A DNA stretch of 64,000 bases, taken from contig OZ005696.1 of assembly GCA_963930775.1 (NCBI GenBank), positions 7,192,001 to 7,256,000 of the forward strand, read 5' to 3'. The notes under the pieces are model-generated. The model was not told the DNA's origin, searched no databases, and worked only from the letters and a program-made list of their open reading frames with translations. Of this stretch, positions 45,402 through 59,100 are shown one piece after another; positions within the stretch are counted from its first letter, which is position 1, and each line of letters begins with the position of its first letter. Both the position numbers and the translations under genes were made by a program. The stretch is from Cliona cf. orientalis (Eukaryota; Porifera; Demospongiae; Clionaida; Clionaidae).

Positions 45402-48400
45402 CTAAACTGCACTGTTGCTTGAAGTACTGGAGGTGTCTTGATTTGGTGTGATACTACTGCTAGCGCTTCTGCAGCTGATTACAATCTTCTCCTTCCTTGG
45501 GCTTTTCCGGAAGCATGGTCTGAGCCACTTTTCCAGGTGCTGATTCAGCACTCGGAGTTTGATTATGAACAAGAAATTTACCAGAGGAAACAGTCCGAGT
45601 AGGATATATGATATGGTAGTCATTGTGAGCGTGATTAGATTCATGTATGTGGTTTTATCACAGAGATTGCCGTGGTCCACTCCATTGCTTTCGCACTGAA
45701 AGTAGCAGTTTATCTCTGAGAGGAATCTTTCCCTGTCTCGGACGTCGAGAATGCGCCCGTATAAGATCAGTAGTAGGACGATCACATCGTACACGAATAC
45801 AATGAGAATCTTCCTCTCTGCTGCACTGATTTTGTTCTTTGATTGGCTCTGTCTTTCAGTGAATAGTCCATGATGCTGCATATAGTCAAACATAATAATC
45901 TATAGAGTCCCTTCTAATTTTATTAAGTTAATTTAATAATGCAAAGATTCTAAATAATTAAGGAGAATTTCCACTATAGTCTATACTGCAGGAAATGTGT
46001 GACCTGCTATGAGAAAAGGGACCGTTCGTGGTAGTAGTATGAAACACGACCAATTTTATCATGACAATGTCCAACTTGCTTTCTATGTAGTATAGTGAGT
46101 ATACTTGTATCAGCATATTGATACCAACATACAGCGGATATACCTTATTATTATTCCCGACACACTATTACAAGCTACATATGATAAACACCAAATTCCA
46201 CATGGTCCCTTTTCTCAGAGCTGGTCACATCTGGAGTAATCAGTCAAAAGGTCAATTCTTTTGATCAACCGTAGCTACTGTAGATTCTGATACTGTAATG
46301 GTATCCTTAATATATACCTTGTGAATAATCCAGAACAGGGAAGCTATTAGAGCTATTCCGATCATCACTATGACGATACTGGGCACAGCAACGAGGTAGA
46401 ATATTATCCTTCCTCGTCTCCCCGTGCACAGTAGCGGTGGAAATCGAGTGATACCGAATCCCACATCACCTTCCATGGCTTCTGCGGAAGACTCACCATC
46501 ACCATAGGTGTAGTAGAGTATCAATATAATCACAGGGATGACTGGGAGAAGAAAACAGACAGCAATACTGGTGATGTGGATGTATTTCATGCGGTGGGCC
46601 TTTTGGAACGAGCGGGCACGCAAGGGAAACTTCATCTTCCAAAACAAAGCCACCAGATGGCACAACCATAAGACGGCCAAGAGAAATAAACAGTAGTAAG
46701 TAGCTGCTCCTGTATGATGCAAAATAGATGTGCACGTATTGAAAGTTATCATAAATTTTAGATGATAAAACAATGCTGTTTTAGTTTAGATTTACCAGTA
46801 AATGTACAGAAGTGTGTTGGGTGCTCCAAGCTCTGTTGTAAGTCTCTAGAACGACAGTAGAGTACACCATTACTGGTTCGACTGATGATGATAATGATAG
46901 CTGTAATGTTATTGTAAATGTGACTTGAGTTTGGGTAAACACTGGTCAGCACAATACTATAATATCAACACTACCTATTAAGTTTTTTAAACTCATACAC
47001 TCACGATAATAGTCCTTACGTACATAGTGCCATAACTGGAATGGTCTGATAGACAGCAAGTGAAGACGGAAACGCAAGCCTGCATGTAAAAGAAAGATCA
47101 GTATCATGACATTGTGTGAGTCTGACTGTGAAAAAATCTAATTATACAGCCAATCAAGTGAGGTATGTATTACATACAGTATTATTACACTATGAAAGCA
47201 ACAGGGCATAATACATAATAATATTAACATGCATGCAACAGTTACTATAAATCCAAATTCCTAAAAACTAACAACTGTATAACAATAATACAGCTAATGG
47301 TATTGTACACTTTTCTCCATCTCATCCCTGCAACTATGAATGTGGCAACTCCACTGATAACACCAATACACTCGGCAAGAAGTATTCCAAAATCGATAGC
47401 AATGCTGGTTGAACGAGGGAACTGAGTCCATGTATAGCAGTTTGGGCTACACGTGGCAGATGAGCCCTGCTCCTCACAATAGAACCCCTGTCGACACGTG
47501 ATATTAGAGCAATCAAATATTGTGTGACTCAATGGAACAGAATGTTCGCCGGAGCTCCATGCTACATTTGTGTCGTGTGTTGAATGAGTGCCCATTGTGG
47601 AAAGATTTGACATTCTTGATCCTGTGTTGGAAAAGAGGTTTGTGCAAGGAAGGGAGAAAGTGCATGACAAAGTTATTTATGATCACGTTCTCTAGCGGCA
47701 ATGGTATATTATATACCATTAAATTCTTCAGCCAGGTGATGACCATTGGAGCTGCAATTCTGACTGGGTTCCTGCATTGCCAAGTGGATATGTTTGGGAA
47801 GTTTTAAAATAGGCTTCAGTGCACACAAGTAATATTAACTCAGAGTATATGTATAATTATATTATTAATAATATTATAGCACAAACTAGCGTTAGCTATG
47901 TAATTATCAGGTACACATGTAATAGATTCTGTCACCCGCAGCTTTGATCAGCACTTTAACTTATAGAGGCAAGTCATTTTCACAATGATTTCCTGGCCAC
48001 ATGAGGTATTGTGGCATCCATTATCTACTACTAGGGGAATTTACACTACTTCCTGGCATGTGCATATCTTACTACATGACATGCCTCTCTTACTACATGT
48101 GTATTTGATAATAATACATGCAAGTATCGACTCTATGATTACGTGTCTTACTATGTGACCTTTGGTTCTAACAATAAACATGATAATAATGCCGCTGAAC
48201 ATTGGCATATAATCACAATTAAGTACCTAGAGTTAGCGTCTAACTCTGCAATGCCATAGACCTAGCTGACAGTGGATTCAAACTTTCGGTATCATAATAT
48301 GCCCCATATAGAGTATTATAACACAGTAAGAATACCCCTATTACAGTTATTCATAACATAACATACCGTGCTCATTATTCGGCGTTTTGAATGCATATAG

Positions 48401-49280
48401 GCTTGCAATTGGGAATTGCTTGGAGCATGAGTGTGATCAAACCATCATGTGGGCACCGTCACTATAGTCAGGCTCTATCACTATCCCACAAACATGCAAT
48501 CAGAAGACTAAAAGTATAAAGTGCTGCGTGCATGAGATTCAGTAGCTACTATACAGTATTTTATATCCTATAAATATTATAGCTGTCTCATGCACCTGCG
48601 TAAATATTATAACATCAACCGTATTTTTGTTTCACTGTTGGAATCCGTCCAAGTCGTAAGAGATAGAGATTTCCTCATTTCATGATCACGAGTGGCAGAA
48701 AGGAAATGAATCGAAATTATCTTGCTGCCTACTTTAACTCAGACGTCTCTTTTAATATTAAAAGATACATGCTGCCAACCCTTCGTAATTGACTGGCCTG
48801 CAACTCTGATCAAATATAATTCAGACTCGCCACTCCCTCCGCCTCTCCTTTAATAACACTGTGACATTCATTTTGCTGACACATGTATATCAAAAGGAGC
48901 TAAGTTAAACTAGATTATTCATCACTGGTACCGTATACCTAACGTACACTTATCTGCTCGGCTACATCACAGCTTGAGTTCCATGGCTGTGACTGGCAGA
49001 TACATCCATCCATCATCCATGATGATACATTCATGCATGATACTATACTCAGTCAGTGTGCATTCTGAAAACTTACAACTGGGATTTGAGAGTAGATGAT
49101 TATTGGTAGGAGTAGAAGTAGCCATATGAGCATAGTAATAGCACAGAGAATCGTGAGTTCAGCGCGTGTCGAACAGCATCCACTTCTAGATCTCGCGCTA
49201 TCATCGCTGTCAACACTGTGCAGCCTTCCATCTTTGAGTTTGAGTTCAACCTTCACACTGTCCTCTTTGCTAACGCTCAT
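45402..49280 (-). CDS. Frizzled-like receptor, copy A (no cysteine-rich domain exon found)
   Basis: Exons matched to copies B and C: 49280-49077 (signal-anchor exon), 47621-47309, 47079-47024, 46900-46796, 46709-46318, 45875-45402. Exon 1 encodes an N-terminal cytoplasmic stretch and the helix LTILCAITMLIWLLLLLPII. The next exon holds the Cys-rich linker (CSNITCRQGFYCEEQ ... CYTWTQFPRS) and helix 1; the others carry helices 2-7, including GFGITRFPPLLCTGR and AERKILIVFVYDVIV. The CRD exon present in B and C is not visible in the 1.45 kb between 49076 and 47622. Exon 1 ends at phase 0 while the linker exon starts at phase 1, so they cannot join directly. Copy A therefore either uses an unseen short exon, starts at an ATG inside the linker exon (codon MSNLSTMG), or is decaying. 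The seven-helix part itself is open throughout. Confidence 0.68.
45998..46229. mobile_element. Short inverted-repeat transposon (GAGAAAAGGGACC family), copy 1
   Basis: The left end TGTGACCTGCTATGAGAAAA continuing GGGACC pairs with the right end GGTCCCTTTTCTCAGAGCTG continuing GTCACA (26 bases, few mismatches). The target duplication is unclear. It lies in an intron of receptor A and has no open frame. Confidence 0.75.
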
Positions 49281-50133
49281 GGTGGGGTGTGCCACTGTCT
49301 AGATTCTGATATGATATTAGCTATGATTATGATCCACGCGATCATGAGTGCATGCAACGGCTACTGTCACGTCATAGTGATGTAATAGCTTGCGTTGTGC
49401 GGTTTTTGTTGTGACATGTAAGACGCATTGCATTGATGTATGTGGTTAATGCAGCCCTGCATGCAATTTGGTAGTAGAACCATAATAATATTATCAATAT
49501 ATATTATCATATATATTCCTTTCTGTCACTGTATTTATGTACCAGGGTGCACACTCGATTAGTCTTAGTTTAGCATTTCGTAATATATACTTCTGGCTAT
49601 TGTGTATCCTTTGCTATTATTAAGAAGCAAGAAATATTATAGACAAAAAAAAAAAAAAAAAAAAATCAATAGTTAATTTTTAAAAAATAGCTAATTGGTG
49701 AGAAATAGGCAGAGCATGCTTCGGAATCAGGGCAAGTGGATAGCTTATCTAGCTACCAGACAGCCTCGAGCTCAAGCTCACTAGGTTCAAGTGGCTAAGA
49801 TGTAGCTACTCACATGTAGCTGGCTAGCTTCTTAGACTGTAGACCAGTGTTAAGCATCGCCACCCGGATCATTACGCTGTATGGTTAGCTACATGATAAA
49901 ATTAGTGGAATCTCTAATTTTTTGCTGGATGCACTGAAACCGTACCATGCTATGGCAAAGGTGGTGATCATGATAGCTACAGGTGGATCGATTATTATAT
50001 ATGGCTAACTGATGTTTCAGCGATAATAGCATCTTTCCATTTCTGACTGCAGATAGTGTAATAGGTACTATTCCATGTAGACAGTCTTGTACAACTACTG
50101 GCATACCCGGTAGCTGATAAAATATAGCACAAT

Positions 50134-50461
50134 CAGTGGCGTCTCTAGTCAGTTGTTTAATTGGGTGCAAGTAATCGAAAGTAACTGTACAGGTGGATGC
50201 ATAAGGCTAGTGGAAGTGTACTATAGTGTAAATAAATACACGTGCATGCATCTTACTAAGTTAGGTAATATTCTATATAGACAGTCTCAGTGACACATTA
50301 ATGACATGTTACATTACTACGTCTTGCTGTGACAGTGTAGTGAAACATGCATACTGTGACAGGCTATAGATAAACTATAGCTATACATGCATAAGATGGG
50401 TGCACAGGTGCATGGATTGGGTGCAAATGGACCCACATGCACCCCCCTGGCGACGCCACTG
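50134..50461. mobile_element. hAT-like short transposon with 8-base target duplication
   Basis: It starts CAGTGGCGTCTC and ends GGCGACGCCACTG. Flanks are AGCACAAT (50126-50133) and AGCATAAT (50462-50469), an 8-base duplication with one difference, as expected for hAT elements. Subterminal TTGGGTGCAA occurs at both sides. No transposase. Confidence 0.7.
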
Positions 50462-51763
50462 AGCATAATGATCATAATAATATCTCATTTCATCCATCAT
50501 AGCAACTATAGCCAGCTTTAGAATGAGGAGACTGCATGCATCCGTTATGTAATGATGCTGATCTTGCATGCACGTAGCTTCATGCAAAAATTAAATATTA
50601 ACTTTATTACGCTGTAGATCTACTAGTATGATTTTAAACAAGTATATTCAAACGCAAGTCCCCAGTTCAAACCAGATTTCTGCTGCATGCACTGGTGACA
50701 TAGCTACATCCAGCACTGGGGAAAGCTGTGGATTTGGTTCGAGATTATCGACTTGAATTGAGCTTGAAGGTGATCGGACAGTACCACAACTTAGTAGCTT
50801 CTTGTTGCATGAAGTTATTTATTCTTTCTGAAGCCTTGGAAGAGGTAGCCAATTCAAAGCCATGCCATGGCAACATATTCACGTTGTATTGGGTATTTAG
50901 ATGGGTTTTAAGAATGATTAATTATTTCCTACTAGTCCAAAGAATGTAGCTGATAATACACATTAAGCCATATTGTAGGTTAACATTTCCCTAATATTTT
51001 GAAACCAGCTATAGACCAGGGGAATTCACTGTAACTTGCATTAATATTGCAGAGGCTTGCAAGTGTAGCTAGCAGCACCAAGCAACACCACATAATTAAT
51101 TAAAATAGAATTCCGAGAGAGGAATCATTGCACTCTGTGTCTGTTGATATTAAATTTTTTTATACATCTAGCTACATAATTATGCCACTACTGCAGCTTC
51201 AATAATGATTTATATGGTATGAAGCGTTTTTATTTTTTGCTGCCACCAATATTATTTGTGATGATAGCATTGACATTGTGCATGCGCAGCAGCAAAAAAC
51301 CATGTATGTGCACGTGCTTGAGTTGAATTAGGAGGGATGGGGTCACAACCTTTAGAATACTTCAAATACCACTAATCTTGTCGGTAGTTTGTGGGTGCAT
51401 GTGGTGCTCTAGTAGCTGCTATGTGTCCTGATTAATTCCCTGAATTCAGAGAGAGTGCAGATGTATAGTTTTTCGTGAAACTGTCTCAAAGAATATTTTT
51501 AGTTTCCTCATTAATTCGAAAGATCAACTACCGTATTCTAGCGTGCAGGTGTGTGCACGCTCACCGTCAAGGACACTGTGGTATGCAGTGTACAATTTGG
51601 GGTCCAGCTGGGATTTTATGATCATCAGTTTAGGGATATGGGGTCAGAGTGGGACACTATTCACAGGGGTGGGGCAAGCGAACTGAAACACTGAGCCAAA
51701 GCTGCAAAGGAATATTTTACTTTAGAGCCAAAGCCCATGTTCAGCACTGACGATTGCCCTCCC

Positions 51764-51789
51764 ACCCCCCCCCCCCCCCCCCCCCCCCC
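51764..51789. repeat. Poly-C run
   Basis: An uninterrupted run of about 26 C, possibly length-variable or prone to sequencing error. Confidence 0.9.
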
Positions 51790-52265
51790 ACAAAAGATCC
51801 ATTTGCATTGTTTCCTATGTATAGTTACGTGGAATGTTTTATAGGGGTGCAAAACTTCTCAACTTAGGATAATAATCAGGCACTTTACTAAGCTAATGAG
51901 TTATCAGAACATAAGCCAAGAGCCACAAGAAATCCTGATGGAGCCATAATTGGCTCTTTGGCTCCCATTTGCCCACCCTGAATTATTCACACGACCTGTT
52001 CCTACACAATCATGCTTATCAAAGACATACAATTAAGTGGTACTGATGGTATCTAGCTGTGCTACCATGTAACATGCATGCACCTACTATGAAATTTTGA
52101 TTATTATCATAAACATTAATTTTAATAACATGATGGTAATGGGTAAAGGGTTGCTATAATAATAAATACAGAAGAACACAATAATTTTATGGTCTATAGT
52201 TAATAACACTATATTTAATTTATAGCGTAATAATTATGCAGCACAGTAGTTGGCGATTCGTGACC

Positions 52266-55200
52266 TTATAGCTTAGCACTTCCCCTCCAGCATGGGAGCC
52301 ATTTCTTTGCATACTCCTTCAGCTCTCGAACGTTGACAACGTAAATTAGGTTCACGACCGGATAGAGTCCAAGTAGGACATGAGATATCGAGATCAGGGC
52401 TACTTGCCTGTGTTTAAGGTAGCTAGTGATGTATTCATCGCAGTTATTGTCGGAATCAACTCCATGCCTCTCACAGTTGAAGTACTCCTGGACTTTAGTG
52501 ATGAATGGTTCTCTGTCCCGAATGGACAATGAGAATGACATCAGCGAGATTGCAGTAAGAAGTACGTAATACACAAACACAATTAGTAATTTTCTTTCAG
52601 CTGTGCCAATCTTGAAATATTTAGTAGCAGATTTAGATCTTATAAATTGCTTCTCTTTGAATAATCCATGTTGCTACGTAATGAACATGACGATTGTAGC
52701 TAATCCATTTATTAGCAGCATTATGATACTAACTCACCTTGTATACGATCCAGAATACAAGGACTAGGATAGTCATTCCAATCATAATGATGAGAATAAT
52801 GGGAAGCACAAGAGCATAGAATACTGTTTTTTCATCACTTCCACTGCACAGCAGCGAAGGAAATCGAGTGATTCCAAATCCAAGACCACCCTTTGCAGCC
52901 TCTGCCGCTGATTTTCCATGGGAAAACTTGGACATTGTGACAATAACAGGAACAAATGGCCCGAGAAGACCAATCAGTACACAGCTAAGGTGAATATATT
53001 TCAATTTAGGTGTCGATTTGAATGTTCTCCAATGAAATGGAAACTTCAATCCCCAAAACAGGACCAATACATGACATAACCAAAATATGGCAAGCTGGAC
53101 AAGAGCATAGTGCAACACCACTCCTGTGTAGGTTTAAGAAAATTAAAGAGTATGATTATTAATATGGGCCACAAATTAAGGCATGCATGCATATAATTGT
53201 ATATATAGCTACCTGTGATGACACAAAAGGCTGTTGTTTCTGCTAGACTTGTATACAAGTTTTCTGAAGCACAGTAGAGAGTTCGATTGTCCACATACCC
53301 GACAATTATGAAGAGAGCTGCACAGAATGTAATTCAAGACATTATTAACAATTAGATATAGTTACTGTATGGTTAATCGCAATCATACCTACAACTAATA
53401 CCGTGATGGTCTGGTAAACAGCAAGATTTGAAGGGAAAACAAATCTGCATGAATAAACATAGATAATGTAGATGATTATCTTAAGTATAATGAAAGAGCA
53501 ACATTAAAGCCTTATTCCTTATCCCCAGGCTTCCTGAATGTTGTACAAGAAACATTATTGAATGGAGCAACGAGGCTAACTGCATTACACTTGTTTCCTT
53601 CTTGCTACTGCTGCAACCAACACTCCTATTGCAGCAAGAATGCCAATACAGGCTGCCAGCAGCACCATGAAATCAACAACAATATTAGTGGCACGTGGAT
53701 ACTGATTCCATGAATAGCAGCTTGGGTTGCAATATCCATGACTATTGTTATTTCTCTCTATGCAGTAAAATCCCTCCTGGCATGTGATGTTATTGCAGCC
53801 TGGAGACAATGATTGCTGTTGTGTTGGAGCCTCTGAGGCTGTAGGTGAAACCATGGTGGTGTCATTCAGTGGAAGGAGTAGACCAGAACCTGATGTACCA
53901 GCAATATCATTGTCTGCAGTGTAGAAGATATTATAATATTATTATAGATACGAATTCGAAGGCAACTATAACTGGCTAGCGTGAGTTAATTTACAAGCAC
54001 ACCATCCTACAAGTAATCTATGACTATGAGACTATTATTGATCATTATAGCTACAATGACACTGCATGTATGCTATCACTAATAATAATAATATTACCGG
54101 TATATAGCTCTTCTCCTCCTTCGTCATTGCATGGATCAATGTGTGAAGGAAATTCTTCATTGCAGTCAGGCAAGCGCAGTTTAATAAGTCCACGTAAGTT
54201 TAATGATTCAACTGAAGTCCACTCCAATGCACAAACATCATCTCGTAAATTCTTACAGTGGTCAGCAGAGGGCTGATAGTATACTCTATTCGATGTATCA
54301 CTCATGAGACCAAAGAAATAGAGGCAGAGAAATGGCTTCACTTCTGCAGCACACTCGCGTGATGCAAAGTTGACAGCAGATAATGCCATATCAGCAATGC
54401 TCTTATTGTCAGTGGTCACCACAAGTGGATGACTATATTTGCTGCCATCCTCCAGTAAACAGTTTTTAAGTGAATTCAGTTCCTCCAAACACACTGATCC
54501 CTGGTAAGTGGAGCTATGGATGCCTGCCCTCTCCCAAGCCTGCTGCTACTGCTGCTGCTGCAAACACTGATGTATTTTTGCTTCATGTCATGATTACATG
54601 ATTCCATCGTACCATTCCCGGAAAGCGTGGAGTTGGTGTCATGATCACCACTTTCCTATCAAAAAAGTAGCTATATTAGTAACAGTTGTATGGGATCAAT
54701 TGCAGTATTGCCAGTATATATACACAAAATAATATTATTATTAAAATTAGCTGCAATGCCCAGCTACAAAACAAGCCCACGCATGATGAATGTTATAAAC
54801 GTCTGGATTTCATTTCATATTATTATCATGCAGACTGAATCGTACCAGAAATCTGCTGATTGAATCAATTCCCAATACTATTATGAAACTCTTATCAGTA
54901 TTCATTTAGGATAATGAATGCACTGTGCAATAGATTTCTTGATCATATCTGATTACCAATACCATGCAAATTGTTGAGTTAGTACTGCTCTAAGTTCTTA
55001 TTTCCGTGTTACTAGCGGCTAGTGCAACAATAACTATGATTATTCCAAGCCACCCATTAATGTTATCAGTGGCCACCATGCATGCTAAAATGCCATTAGC
55101 TATAGCCTTATAATTTAAAGTATTTGATACTCAATGAACAGATGCCGCTTCCATGATAGCTACATTAATTTTACGCATTATGTAATGCAATGGATAGCTA

Positions 55201-55621
55201 CAGATATTAATAGTTATAGTGTGAAACACTAGTAATAATCATTAAATTTTATTACAAATAATTATTATTTGTAATAAAATTTAATGATATAAACGGGCCG
55301 CAGATGATCGTGAACGGGCCCGGCACCACTACCTGCACTGCATTATTAATCTTGCAATCTTACATTTGGGAGGTGGTAGAAAATCACTGGGAGCAGTAGA
55401 AGACCCCATACGATGACAATCACGGTACCAAGTCCCACAGTCTCTGCTACACGCAAACGCGTTTTGCGTGTATACGTACACGTACCGAGACACGCACGCC
55501 ACTGTGACGTACGCGGAGGATCATCTGCGCCACAGGAGCGAGAATCGTCAACCTCAAAACTGTGCCTTGTTGGTGTCAGTCCAGGATTGGCGAATGTGGT
55601 ACAAACTCCATCGCCTTCCAT
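52266..55621 (-). CDS. Frizzled-like receptor, copy B (frame break in CRD exon)
   Basis: Exons: 55621-55364 (signal anchor VGLGTVIVIVWGLLLLPVI), 54655-54098 (CRD), 53913-53589 (linker CNNITCQEGFYC and helix 1), 53444-53389, 53317-53213, 53123-52738, 52673-52266. The last five exons are open, with the same phases as copy C. Helix motifs match: LVQLAIFWLCHVLVLFW, GFGITRFPSLLCSGS, GTAERKLLIVFVYYVLL. The CRD exon is 558 bases, one short of the 3n+1 length its flanking phases require. Its first part reads like copy C in one frame (MESCNHDMKQKYISVC) and its second part in another (SVCLEELNSLKNCLL ... CAAEVKPFLCLYFFGL), with the switch in or just after an AGC-repeat tract near 54530-54550. One CRD cysteine of copy C (FFGLC) is Met here (FFGLM). 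It may be a pseudogene, an allele or an assembly error at the triplet tract. Confidence 0.7.
55238..55289. repeat. Near-perfect palindrome in an intron of receptor B
   Basis: ATTAAATTTTATTACAAATA pairs with its reverse complement TATTTGTAATAAAATTTAAT across a short loop, with arms of about 22 bases. It could form a cruciform or be a minimal fold-back element. Confidence 0.85.
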
Positions 55622-56165
55622 GCTGGTCCACCATGTATAGAGACCACCCCTTTACTAGCTGGCTATTTGCGCTTGCGCATGCGCATGCAATTTGCCTTGG
55701 CGATCCTTTTCCAGTAGATTGTTGCCATCTGCAAACCCAAGCCCTCTTGACATTTTGAACATTGAAAGTAGCATGTAAGAGAACATTATATAGATGGGCA
55801 CTGTTTTTGCTGGGTTCTTTCAATTTTTGAACGTGACATGCACTTCTTTCTAAATCCATAATAATAAAAATAAGCTGATGATCACAAAGTTGATGATAGG
55901 GGATTATATTATGTATTGAAGTAGGACACAATCAGTGAACCATACCCAGTAACAATAACAAACAATACACGATTACAATACAATCTTTATAAGTACCATT
56001 GCCATAATAATTATTGTATTCCTTATTAAAGCTTATAAGATCTGAATAATGACGACTAGTACTGTAACAGTTCATTAATCATTAATTTTAGTAATTGGTA
56101 TAATTTTAAAAAGGAATAAACCAATGAACACATGTTGCACATAGTATAGCTAGTGAATAAAGATT
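55622..56165. other. Intergenic region between receptors B and C
   Basis: 544 bases with no gene. A GCGCATGCGC-type palindrome near 55672-55687, just upstream of the B start, is the only promoter-like feature. Confidence 0.5.
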
Positions 56166-59100
56166 TTAATATATGAAATGCCTCCTCTCCTTGGGAGTTT
56201 GTGGAGTAAGGGGCAGTGTGCTGCCAGCCTGTGTGCTAGTGGTACTCGATGGTGTGTCACTGACTTGGAACTTGGCAGCTTTTCGTTTCGGTCTCTTGCA
56301 CAGAAAGGGGCATTGTTTTTGGATGTACTGCTTCAATTCTCGGACGCTAATAACAAAGATGAAATTGATCATTGGGAACAGCCCAAGCAGAATGTAGGAG
56401 AGCGATGTCAGAGCAATGTGCAACAGCTTTATGTATTCACTAGAATCACATGGATTATTTGGATCCACTCCATTGCTCTCACACTGAAAATAGCTAAGAA
56501 CAGCTGAGGAGAAGTCCGCTTCATCTCGAATTGTTAGAGTGAATGCAGTTAGAGCGATAACTGCTAGGATGATATAGTACACAAAGACGATCAGGATCTT
56601 TCTCTCCGCTGTGCCAATCTTGTAAGGGTTCTTTGACTGTCTAGCTTTAAACAGGCCATGTTGCTGCAAGCGAAAGAAGCGGATCACTCGTGAATATGGT
56701 TTATACATAATAATCATAATATTATTATCATGTACAACACTATAATAGTATTATTATACTGCCAGTTAGCTATTAATACCACTAAAAATTAATTATATTT
56801 ACAGTGACCTTGTGACTGAAATTTGATACCCTCAATAACACAATCTTAACTCACTCTGTGTATCATCCAAAAGATTATTAAAAGGAAAGTCATTCCAACC
56901 ATCAAGATGACTAGGATGGGCAGAATCAGTGAATAGAATGTTGTATCTGCATGTCTTCCCGTGCATAGGAGGGGTGGGAAACGTGTGATGCCAAACCCCA
57001 GTCCACCTGTAGCCGCTTCGATCGCAGATCGCTCGTGGCCGTACTGGGACATGGTGGCAATAATGGGGATAAAAGGAACGAGAATTCCCATGGCTACAGC
57101 TGCGATGTGGACGTATTTGGTCCTATGGGCCATCTGGAATGAGCGGGAGTGGAATGGGAATCTGATTTTCCAAAAGAGGGCCAGTACGTGACAGAGCCAG
57201 AACATAGCGAGCTGAAGAAGGGAGTAATAAAAGACAACCCCTGCAATAATAAAAGTTTGTATCATAAAATGCCGTGGTTGCTATGGTAATGATTGTGGTC
57301 TCACCAGTAATGACACAGAATGCTGTTGTTTTTTCCAGACTTTCAAATAAATTCTCAGAGGTGCAGTATAACGTGCTGTTGTCCATGTAGTTAACAATCA
57401 CAAAAAATGCTGTGGAGATGATATTATTAATGGAAATAATTAACTACTTAATGACTCATTAATAAAGGGCTAATGGTTTCATTCCACAGTAACCAACGAA
57501 GGCTATAACAATGTCATGCATCATACCTAGCACAAGGAGAGTGATGGTCTGATAAACAGCCAAGGATGACGGAAACACAAGCCTGCAGATAATTATAAAT
57601 TGGTCAATGCACTGACATATTTGATCGTAATTAGGTGGTGGATGCCACAAATTTTATTTATCTCCAAATATAATATAGGGGATAGTCGGATCTGTTGAGC
57701 AAGTAGCTATGAGATGGTTTTATTGTGGAACATTAATGTTATCACTTGAACATCTCACAGAAATTTCAACAATCCAAAATGGAACAAACTGTAGACACAA
57801 CATAAGCGAAATGAAAATGCCCCTCTCACAAACAACTCCACCACTAGTCTAAGACAAAGCTCGGATTTCATGCATGCATGTAGGAAATATGTAGGATTGG
57901 GCAAAATTTACAAAATCTCTGCCCTATCCTCTGCCAAACGTGGCAGAAAGCTCATGTTTTAGTATGCATGACATAAAGGAAATCTTACTTTTGGTCCAGT
58001 GCACCACAATGTTAGCAATAATCCATTTGTGAATAATAAATATTATTATTATGATGTTAGTGGGACATATTTTGCCAATAAATGTCCTGTTTAGACTTGG
58101 GTCAATACTAAGGGACTCTGAGCATACTATTAATATATCATGCATAATAATTATTGTCAGTAAATTTAAAATTAATAATATACGCACACTTTCTTCCATC
58201 TCAGTCCTGCGACGACCAGAACCCCGACTCCAGAGACCACTCCTATGCAGGCAGCTGTCAGGACTAGGAAGTCAATGGCGATATTGGTTGCACGTGGGTA
58301 CTGGTTCCATGTATGACAACTTGGAACACAAACGCTGGGATCCTCTCTGCAGAAGAATCCCTCTCGACAAGTGATATTTTTGCAGGTCAGAGTGTCTTGC
58401 TGCACTGCTGATGGTGGCAGTGATTCAATCGTTGAAGGAGGCATGCCAGACCCAGATGTTATGTTTTCTATATACAATGTCATAATATTATTATATTTTT
58501 GTTTATTTGTATACTATACACTTTCAATTTGTTAAAGACACAATGCATGCAAAGCTGCCATAACCATCATTTTGCAATCAGCACATAAAAGTCATATAAA
58601 TCTCACCTTCTCCACCAGATCCATCATCACTGCCGCATGATACAGTCTCATCTGAAAACTCCACATCACAGTTGGGCAAAGCTGGAATATCTGGTAGAAT
58701 TTTACTTAGTGTTGTCACAGTGTCCCACTCCTTTGCACAGACACTGTCTCGCAGGTCCCTACAGTGGCTAGCAGATGGCTGGTATGTTATCGATATTCCC
58801 TCAGTTGTGTCGCAGAGGCCAAAGAAATAGAGACAGAGAAATGGCTTCACTTCTGCAGCGCAAGCTGGAGACACAATTCCTGAGGTGTCGTCATTGACGT
58901 AAGACAGTATAGTTCTTGCTGCTTCCAAGTTACTATCAGTGGCAATCAATGGACGAACACTTTCACTATCGCCATTGCTGAGCAAGCAGCTGCTGATTGA
59001 TTTCAGTTCCTCTTGACAGACTGTTTCAGCGTAAGAGACTGGAGCCGCACACTGCGTCACTGACTGGCGCCCAGCGGTTCCCGTGGCCCGATTGCTGCAA

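Larger units (their letters stand above)
49281..52265. other. Intergenic region between receptors A and B
   Basis: About 3 kb upstream of receptor A. It holds a poly-A run (49645-49665), a hAT-like short element (50134-50461) and a poly-C run (51764-51789). The open frames at 50728-50949 and 49889-50170 resemble no protein. The promoter of copy A must lie near its right end or just above 49280, but no motif is evident. Confidence 0.6.

Noticed and set aside
47520-47807. Plus-strand 95-aa open frame opposite receptor A
   Set aside because: It lies antisense to the linker exon and its acceptor; composition is not protein-like and no splice context supports it.
54486-54540. A 49-base intron (GTAGCA to CCAG) to explain the frame change in the copy B CRD exon
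   Set aside because: The donor is weak, and the resulting phase (1 into 0) still does not restore the reading frame.
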